A model generated the notes under the pieces. The model saw only the letters and a list, made by a program, of their open reading frames with translations. It did not search any database and was not told the origin of the DNA. Shown here in pieces: positions 58,864 to 64,000 of a DNA stretch of 64,000 nucleotides. The stretch is from Sporosarcina sp. JAI121 (GTDB taxonomy: Bacteria > Bacillota > Bacilli > Bacillales_A > Planococcaceae). Both the position numbers and the translations under genes were made by a program. Each line of letters starts with the position of its first letter. Within the stretch, counting starts at the first letter, position 1. The stretch spans positions 2,061,136 to 2,125,135 of the forward strand of contig NZ_JACCCL010000001.1 of the NCBI RefSeq assembly GCF_013408665.1, in the 5' to 3' direction.

Positions 58864-59010
58864 TATATGATCGGTTATCAGTAGAATCTGGTCGGTCAGC
58901 CAATTTATAAGATTGGTCTTCCACCTTTTATAATCGGTTGTTCATGGAATATAGTCGGTCTCCTGACATATATCATCGCTCATCTGCAAGATATGGTCGA
59001 TCATACCTTC
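58864..59010. repeat. 21-bp degenerate tandem repeat, seven units
   Basis: The core TCGGT (or close variants ttggt, tcgct, tcgat) recurs with exact 21-bp spacing, its C at 58872, 58893, 58914, 58935, 58956, 58977 and 58998 (T in the third). The unit resembles TATNRTCGGTC followed by about ten variable bases. This fills the gap between the ytqB terminator and the SDR stop. If read in frame, the repeat gives heptapeptides of the form Y-x-R-S/L-x-x-x with a stop in the third unit. Confidence 0.8.
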
Positions 59011-59014
59011 ATCG

Positions 59015-59740
59015 TTAATAATTCCGCAAATCAGCTATCGGATCTACCGTTTTAAAATCTACATTCTCCATAAAAGTGATTAGTTTGCCAGCCGTTTGTT
59101 CCGCACTGCTTAACAACCCTTTTTCCTTATAATCAATGAATTTTTCAAGTAGTGGAAAAGCCTCTTCCTTACTTCCCCGAATAGTTTCCTGCATATCAGT
59201 GTCTATAATACCAGGTGCGATTGAAACAATGTCTACTGGATACTTTGCATTTTGCTGCTCAAGTACGACGACCCGCGAAAAATGATCGAGGCCCGCTTTC
59301 GTCGTGCAATATGTTCCCCAACCTTCATATGCCTTCCGACCTGCCCCCGATGAGATATTGACAATCCGTTTCGCTCCGTCGAACTCTTTTAATTTCATCA
59401 CGAAGGCATTTGCTAGAATCATCGGCGCCGTTACATTAAGTGCAATCGCTGTGCTCATGTCTTCCGCACTAACCGTGCCAATCAACCCTATAGGATTCAC
59501 TGTACCGGCGTTATTAACAAGCGTGAATGAAGTGGCTTCTTGCGGGGCGGCGGCAATTACTTCATTTATTAAAGATTCCAATTTACTAGTTTCGGAAAGA
59601 TCCGCTTCAATGAATTTCACCCCGTCCAGTTTGCTTGCCGTGCGTGCAATCCCGATCACGGAGTGTCCATCGCCGCTCAGTTGTTTTGCGAGTTCAAAAC
59701 CGATTCCTTTTGACGCACCTGTAATAATATAAAGATCCAT
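59015..59740 (-). CDS. Short-chain dehydrogenase/reductase, benzil reductase-like (YueD type)
   Basis: A 241-residue NADP-dependent SDR with TGASKGIG at the N-terminus, NNAG in the middle, and a Ser-Tyr-Lys active site (SSGAG...YCTTK). The opening LYIITGASKGIGFELAKQL matches (S)-benzoin-forming benzil reductase of Bacillus, YueD. The physiological substrate is unknown. The ATG comes directly after the stop of the DUF4825 gene (TAGATG), so the two are coupled. Confidence 0.85.
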   Translation of the reverse strand: MDLYIITGASKGIGFELAKQLSGDGHSVIGIARTASKLDGVKFIEADLSETSKLESLINEVIAAAPQEATSFTLVNNAGTVNPIGLIGTVSAEDMSTAIALNVTAPMILANAFVMKLKEFDGAKRIVNISSGAGRKAYEGWGTYCTTKAGLDHFSRVVVLEQQNAKYPVDIVSIAPGIIDTDMQETIRGSKEEAFPLLEKFIDYKEKGLLSSAEQTAGKLITFMENVDFKTVDPIADLRNY

Positions 59741-60292
59741 CTATTCCACCCCTTCTGTATATGCTCCCAACCATTCTATCAAATCGTTCTTTTTCAGAGA
59801 ATCCTGTACGTTATTTTTGAATTGAACAGGATCCTTCAATTCGGTTAAATCAGTGGCAAACCATTTTTCTACATTGCTACGAAGGACGATAAACGACTCA
59901 TTCGGAAAACGCATATCGATTTTCTGCAAATTATTAATAAGGACGAATGCAGCAGTCGTATTATAAATGACTGACTGCTTCACCTTACGTTCCGACTTGT
60001 TTTCCGGGGAACTGTAATTCACAACGAGCACAAACTTTTCGGAATCCATTTCAAGTGTCCCTATTTCATCATTCAGCGGCAGTGACTGGAAAAGCGCACT
60101 TATATTCGATGCATTGCCCATGTATTTATTTTCATATTCAAGAACCTTTTCAAAATCGTGTGTTTCGGGGTTTTCCTGCATGTTATACTCGCTGATTTCC
60201 ACCTTGTTTGGACTACCTAAAAACAGAAACCATAAAATAATAGAAATGGCCAAAATGACGATGATTGCTATGAACATCCTTCGTTTCCTCAT
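59741..60292 (-). CDS. DUF4825-like membrane-anchored protein
   Basis: The start at 60292 (AGGGGG before it) gives 183 residues. A basic MRKRR and one membrane helix (about residues 6-24) are followed by an extracytoplasmic domain with YMGNASNISALFQSLPL and FVLVVNYSS. This resembles DUF4825, also found at the end of some anti-sigma and stress proteins. It is probably anchored outside the cell. It is followed by the SDR gene without a gap. Function unknown. Confidence 0.65.
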   Translation of the reverse strand: MRKRRMFIAIIVILAISIILWFLFLGSPNKVEISEYNMQENPETHDFEKVLEYENKYMGNASNISALFQSLPLNDEIGTLEMDSEKFVLVVNYSSPENKSERKVKQSVIYNTTAAFVLINNLQKIDMRFPNESFIVLRSNVEKWFATDLTELKDPVQFKNNVQDSLKKNDLIEWLGAYTEGVE

Positions 60293-60348
60293 CCATCCCC
60301 CTACTCTCTTACTCGGATTTTTTCGCTTCCACAAGTATACCATGCCGA

Positions 60349-60379
60349 AATTGACTGGGTGACAGTCACCCAGTCAATT
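60349..60379. repeat. Perfect 31-bp palindrome
   Basis: AATTGACTGGGTGAC, one central A, and GTCACCCAGTCAATT: a 15-bp perfect inverted repeat. It has no T tract on either side. It is located between the DUF4825 start region and the citrate transporter terminator. Confidence 0.85.
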
Positions 60380-60400
60380 CTGACACAATTTAAACGACGA

Positions 60401-60430
60401 AAAAGCCAACTTCCCGAAGGGGAGTTGGCT
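60401..60430 (-). terminator. Terminator downstream of the citrate transporter gene
   Basis: Leftward, AGCCAACTCCCC, a TTCG loop and GGGAAGTTGGCT are followed by TTTTTCG. Confidence 0.85.
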
Positions 60431-60442
60431 GTTATTCGTATG

Positions 60443-61780
60443 TTAGATTGCAATAACACCGATTGCTACGGCGATTGCCAACAATACAATACTGAAACCC
60501 CACATCATCATAAACGAATAACGGATATGGCGTCCCATTTCAAGACCCGCCAATCCTAGCGCTAGCCAAAGAGCCGGCGATAAAGGACTGACAAACGTTC
60601 CAATAATATTTCCGATGATCATCGCATAAGCGGCAGATAAGGAAGATACGCCAAAACCGGTTACAACCTGATCGACAATAGGAAGCAGTGCAAAGTAATA
60701 AGCATCCGTGCTAAGAAGTAAATCGAATGGAACACCGAACACGCCTATTATAATATGTAAATATGGAACGATGAATGCCGGAAGAATTGTCACAAGATCT
60801 TTTGCGATCGAATTCAACATATCCGTGCCATTCAGAATACCTAAAAATGAACCTGCAGCCAGAATGATCGTCGCCATCAGAAGCGCACCGGGTGCGTGAT
60901 CTTTTATACGCGACATCTGGTCCTGAATATTAGGGTAGTTAATAGGTAAGGCGATACTGACCCCAATCATAAATGCAAAACCAGCTGGAATTACCCCCCA
61001 CACTAAAACACCAATCACACTAATTGCCAATACGGTGTTTACCCAATAGAGTTTCGGGCGACTTACTATTTTTTGTGTCACTGAATCTTGGTTTTGATTG
61101 ACATCTACTGGTGAATCTACTATGTCATCGGCAGATATAGGTCCTTCTCCTGCTATGGTGAGTTTAGCAATGCGGCGTTTTTCGCGAATACCTAAGAGCA
61201 CTGCTAGTACAACTAATAACACTAGACCGATAATTTGTATTTTAATGAGCGGCCTCCATAATTCCGTAACATCCATATCGAGTACTGCCGCGGTTCTGCC
61301 TAGCGGACCTGCCCACGGAACCATATTCATGATACTGGCACTTGTCCCGACTAACATCAGCAACAAATACGGGTTCATCTTCAATTTTTTATATAACGGG
61401 AGCAAAGCGGGGATCGTAATGAGAAACGTAGAAGCTCCAGAACCATCCAAGTGGGCGATTGCGGCGATGATGACGGTTCCGACAGCTACTGCAATAACAT
61501 TTCCGCGACTAATTGAGATCATTTTATTGATTAAAGGATCGAATACTCCGACATCTTGCATGATACCGAAGAAGAGTATCGCAAAAATAAACATGACAGC
61601 GACACTGAAGACCGACTGTGTTCCGCTTGTGAAAAATTCACCAATTTGTTCAAAGGTGAATCCTGCAATGAAAGCCCCTGCAATCGGAACGAGTACAAGA
61701 CCCACAATCGGTGAAACTTTTCCGCTGATGAGCAGCAGAACAATAATTAAAATCGTAACTAGACCAATAATACTTATCAT
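60443..61780 (-). CDS. CitMHS family citrate-metal/proton symporter
   Basis: A 445-residue membrane protein with about 12 segments. It belongs to the family of B. subtilis CitM and CitH, which import citrate complexed to Mg or Ca ions. The stretch GSGASTFLITIPALLPLYKKLKMNP and the later STDAYYFALLPI are typical. AGAAGGGAG precedes the ATG. The two-component genes immediately upstream resemble those that activate citM. A cre-like site and an imperfect palindrome lie in the 5' region. Confidence 0.92.
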   Translation of the reverse strand: MISIIGLVTILIIVLLLISGKVSPIVGLVLVPIAGAFIAGFTFEQIGEFFTSGTQSVFSVAVMFIFAILFFGIMQDVGVFDPLINKMISISRGNVIAVAVGTVIIAAIAHLDGSGASTFLITIPALLPLYKKLKMNPYLLLMLVGTSASIMNMVPWAGPLGRTAAVLDMDVTELWRPLIKIQIIGLVLLVVLAVLLGIREKRRIAKLTIAGEGPISADDIVDSPVDVNQNQDSVTQKIVSRPKLYWVNTVLAISVIGVLVWGVIPAGFAFMIGVSIALPINYPNIQDQMSRIKDHAPGALLMATIILAAGSFLGILNGTDMLNSIAKDLVTILPAFIVPYLHIIIGVFGVPFDLLLSTDAYYFALLPIVDQVVTGFGVSSLSAAYAMIIGNIIGTFVSPLSPALWLALGLAGLEMGRHIRYSFMMMWGFSIVLLAIAVAIGVIAI

Positions 61781-61794
61781 AATGTCTCCCTTCT

Positions 61795-61813
61795 AGTAAA
61801 CGGCCGTTTACTA
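61795..61813. promoter_or_regulatory. Imperfect palindrome just upstream of the citrate transporter start
   Basis: TAGTAA-CGGCCG-TTTACTA (one base from perfect symmetry) lies between the cre-like site and the ribosome binding site. It might be an RNA hairpin or an operator. Confidence 0.3.
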
Positions 61814-61833
61814 ACGAAAAGGAAGGTCCTTCA

Positions 61834-61849
61834 ATGTAAGCGGATACAA
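61834..61849 (+). promoter_or_regulatory. Putative cre (CcpA site) upstream of the citrate transporter
   Basis: ATGTAAGCGGATACAA fits the consensus WTGNNARCGNWWWCAW at all positions. It is about 55 bp upstream of the transporter start codon. CcpA repression of citM is known in B. subtilis. Confidence 0.6.
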
Positions 61850-61998
61850 CGATCTCTGAATGATAGAAAGATTGTTTCCGCACAGAAAGTAAACCCTCTC
61901 ATTTTCAAATTTTTCTATACTCAGAAATTTAGCACAAAGGAGATGATTGTATAAGTTTATGTAGATTAAAACACTAGTAATCGTTCTGTTCTTTTTGT

Positions 61999-62709
61999 TC
62001 ATTTTGTCCACGGAGTGTATTTACGCTCGGGCCGACCAATGTCCCCGTAGTTAAGTTGTGCTTCCGCTTTTTTAACCGCCACTAGATATTCCAAATAGCG
62101 TCGGGCTGTGGAGCGGCTTACCCCTACTTTATTGCCGGCCTCCATTGCGGTCATCCCTGATTTTTCGCCTGTCTGTAAAGCGGCATCTATTTTATCCAAT
62201 GTAATTTGATCGATGCCTTTTGGCAATACCCTTTCCGTAACAGCCCGAGAACCCGATACTGTTTGCAAACCTATCAGCCGGTCGATTTCATCTTGTTCAA
62301 GCTCCTCCTTTGACATCAAAAAGTCGCGCTGATCCTTGAAGCGTCTCAACGTCTGCTCAAATCGAGCGAAATCTGCAGGTTTCACGATGTAATCGAAGAT
62401 CCCGCCACGTAACGTTTCTGCAATTGTCCTCACTTCCCTGGCCGCCGTCACCATGATGATGTCAATTTCATTAAACTCTTTCCGTAATTGCCAAAAGAGG
62501 CTCAATCCTTCCGTATCCGGTATATAAACATCCAACAATATGACTTGTGGTCCCTCCGTCTTGTTATTTCGCAGATAGGCTAATGCATCTGCTCCCGTTT
62601 TAACCACTTCCAGTGCCATAAATCCAGCCACCTGGTCAACAAACTGACGATTGATATCAGCAATCCTAAAATCGTCCTCTATAATTAATACCCGTATCAT
62701 TTCACTCAT
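61999..62709 (-). CDS. Response regulator of the CitT/DcuR/MaeR type
   Basis: The start 62709 (AAGGAGGA before it) gives 236 residues. The receiver domain has the acidic pair EDD (11-13), phosphoacceptor D60 in ILLDVYIP, and the switch Thr and Lys (MVTAA, YIVKPAD). The C-terminal half has a helix-turn-helix (TAMEAGNKVGVSRSTARRYLEYL) of the CitB/DcuR class. It overlaps the sensor kinase gene by 8 bp. Together they probably activate the adjacent citrate transporter gene. Confidence 0.9.
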   Translation of the reverse strand: MSEMIRVLIIEDDFRIADINRQFVDQVAGFMALEVVKTGADALAYLRNNKTEGPQVILLDVYIPDTEGLSLFWQLRKEFNEIDIIMVTAAREVRTIAETLRGGIFDYIVKPADFARFEQTLRRFKDQRDFLMSKEELEQDEIDRLIGLQTVSGSRAVTERVLPKGIDQITLDKIDAALQTGEKSGMTAMEAGNKVGVSRSTARRYLEYLVAVKKAEAQLNYGDIGRPERKYTPWTK

Positions 62710-64000
62710 TTTCCTGTCCTCCTTCTTGCGCGTGTTTCGGGATTGAAATAACAAAACAAGCCCCGCCAAGTTCACTTTCCTCCAAATAGAGAGCACCGCC
62801 CACTTCGGCAATTTGTCGCTTCGTCAAAGCAAGTCCAAAGCCGCGATTCATGCCCGATTTGGAAGAATACCCTTGTTCAAATATTTTTCGGAACAGGTCT
62901 ATATGAATTCCATCGCCTGAATCCTCGATTTCAAAAATGATTTCATCTCCTATATCAGTAAAAAATATCGATATTTTCCGATGTGAAACGGGTTTCATTT
63001 TCACCGCATCCATCGCGTTATCAATCAAGTTACCAATACCGGTTAGTAGTGCCTCACCCATCTTTTCAGAAATGTGAGTTTTCAATACACTATCCGGATG
63101 AATCGTTAACTCAATTCCTGATTCATTCGCTTGATTCAATTTCCCCAATAAAATTCCGCTAATTAACGAATCCGACACTTTCCCTATTAATACGCGAATC
63201 CAGTTTTTCTGCAGGTTACTCTCTTTTTGAATATAATCAATGACTTCCTCTTTCTTTCCTAGTTGTAGGGAGCCTAAAATCATGTATAACTTATTTGAAA
63301 ATTCATGGGTTTGGGCTCTTAATACATCTGCATATAATTTAACCCGTGTCAGTTCTTTCGTTAACAACTCAATTTCAGTCTTATTCCGAAAAGTGGAAAC
63401 CGTCCCCATAAACGTCTGTTCAAAATAGATGGGAACCGTGTTTACATAAACAATATTCTTGCCAATCAAAATCTCCTTATCCGACAGACCATTTACATCG
63501 GTCAACAATTCGGATAAATGGAAGATTGGGGATACTTCTTGTATCATTTTTCCCACGTAATAATCGGACGCAAGTTGTCTTTCGAATAATAAGCGTTGAG
63601 CGGCAGAATTCATCATCGTAATCATTCCGTTTGGATTTAATGCAACGATCCCTTCATGGGTCGACTGAAGAATTGTTTCTTTCTGGAATAATAAATGCGA
63701 AATTTCTTCAGGCTCCATTCCAAATAACACTTTTTTAATATACGATGCTATAATTACCGCTCCAAAGATTGCAACTCCGGTAATAAGGGTAAGGACAAGC
63801 CATAAGTGGTGATTGTATTTTCGACTTATACTATGTATATTGTCGGCTAAAAAACCGACGGAAACCACACCGACGATGTTACCTTCCAAGTATACGGGCA
63901 CTTTCGCCCTTAATGAACTGCCTAAAGACCCGACCGCTTTCGAAACGTACGATTCGCCATATATTAACGCTCTCTTGTTATCCTCACCAATCATCTTTCT
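62702..64000 (-). CDS. Sensor histidine kinase of the CitS/DcuS type (partial, 5' end outside window)
   Basis: This partial gene of over 430 codons is cut by the right edge, so its N-terminus is missing. Visible in order: the end of an extracytoplasmic sensor domain (YVSKAVGSLGSSLRAKVPVY), a membrane helix (WLVLTLITGVAIFGAVIIA), a PAS domain (STHEGIVALNPNGMITMMN), and the phosphoacceptor His in RAQTHEFSNKLY. A HATPase with NLIDNAMDAV and GFGLAL follows. This is the citrate/C4-dicarboxylate class of kinases. It pairs with the response regulator downstream. Confidence 0.92.
   Translation of the reverse strand, partial: RKMIGEDNKRALIYGESYVSKAVGSLGSSLRAKVPVYLEGNIVGVVSVGFLADNIHSISRKYNHHLWLVLTLITGVAIFGAVIIASYIKKVLFGMEPEEISHLLFQKETILQSTHEGIVALNPNGMITMMNSAAQRLLFERQLASDYYVGKMIQEVSPIFHLSELLTDVNGLSDKEILIGKNIVYVNTVPIYFEQTFMGTVSTFRNKTEIELLTKELTRVKLYADVLRAQTHEFSNKLYMILGSLQLGKKEEVIDYIQKESNLQKNWIRVLIGKVSDSLISGILLGKLNQANESGIELTIHPDSVLKTHISEKMGEALLTGIGNLIDNAMDAVKMKPVSHRKISIFFTDIGDEIIFEIEDSGDGIHIDLFRKIFEQGYSSKSGMNRGFGLALTKRQIAEVGGALYLEESELGGACFVISIPKHAQEGGQENE

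Larger units (their letters stand above)
61781..61998 (-). other. Intergenic region between the citrate transporter and the response regulator
   Basis: 218 bp with the cre-like site at 61834 and the palindrome at 61795. The rest is AT-rich (much TTTTAATCTACATAAAC-like sequence) and is where the response regulator would be expected to bind. I see no clear -10/-35 pair and no hairpin terminator after the response regulator gene. Confidence 0.4.

Noticed and set aside
58864-59010. CRISPR array interpretation of the 21-bp repeats
   Set aside because: Units are degenerate, with no spacer of constant length between identical repeats, and no cas genes lie nearby.
61098-61796. A 232-codon plus-strand frame opposite the citrate transporter
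   Set aside because: It is a complementary shadow of a membrane-protein gene, with Ser/Thr/Ile-rich content typical of such shadows.

Overview
The window looks like chromosomal core DNA of a low-to-mid GC, endospore-forming member of the Bacillales, most likely a Sporosarcina-like Planococcaceae. This is inferred from protein flavour and gene order. Three alpha/beta-type small acid-soluble spore protein genes with sigma-G promoter signatures show it is a spore former. Much of the gene order (ackA-ytxK-tpx, thiI-nifS-ezrA, ytsP-dgcP-rpsD-tyrS, acsA/acuABC-ccpA-aroA, ytxH-ytxG-murC-sftA-ytpR-ytpQ, trmB-ytnP, rsuA-murJ-ytfP-leuS, ytqA-ytqB) matches the yt* region of Bacillus subtilis as I remember it. 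No prophage, insertion sequence, CRISPR array, rRNA or tRNA gene was seen.

Layout. 0-5 kb: acetate kinase, an N6-adenine-type methyltransferase, thiol peroxidase, an RDD membrane protein and SppA, all leftward. 5-10 kb: NAD kinase (+), RarD-like permease, an acyl-CoA synthetase, then three tandem SASP genes. 10-14 kb: ThiI, its partner cysteine desulfurase, and EzrA. 14-21 kb: free methionine-R-sulfoxide reductase, methionine gamma-lyase, diguanylate cyclase, ribosomal protein S4 with a long leader, a cobalamin-binding protein, and TyrS under a T-box. 21-31 kb: class A PBP, AcsA, the divergent acuABC acetylation/deacetylation operon, CcpA, and chorismate mutase-DAHP synthase. 31-38 kb: a decayed FtsA-like gene, the YtxH/YtxG stress pair with a sigma-B-like promoter, MurC, and the DNA translocase SftA with a repetitive linker. 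38-48 kb: YtpR, YtpQ, a lipoprotein, a DUF84 phosphatase, an M42 peptidase, a YtzB-like protein, a YtnP-like lactonase, TrmB, a NERD-like protein, D-amino acid aminotransferase, PepV and a DeoR-type regulator. 48-58 kb: RsuA, MurJ/YtgP, a flavoprotein, LeuS under a T-box, a two-subunit CoA transferase and an MFS transporter. 58-64 kb: radical SAM YtqA and methyltransferase YtqB, an SDR, a DUF4825 protein, a citrate-type transporter, and a CitS/CitT-like two-component system cut by the window edge.

How the genes fit together. A carbon-overflow and acetate theme runs through the window: AckA makes acetate; AcsA reuses it; AcuA and AcuC would acetylate and deacetylate AcsA; CcpA is encoded next door. 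Sequences matching the cre consensus lie at the acsA start codon and upstream of the citrate transporter. A sulfur theme (cysteine desulfurase/ThiI, methionine gamma-lyase, fRMsr) and a cell-envelope/division theme (EzrA, PBP, MurC, SftA, MurJ) are also clear.

The window is mostly ordinary housekeeping DNA. I found no convincing new multi-gene system. The less ordinary signals are a seven-unit 21-bp tandem repeat, two families of dispersed inverted-repeat elements, the FtsA-like pseudogene, the 25-residue repeats in SftA, a regularly spaced dyad cluster upstream of a lipoprotein gene, and a possible 44-codon gene next to ackA. Many starts were moved inward from the longest reading frame on the basis of ribosome binding sites and expected protein lengths.
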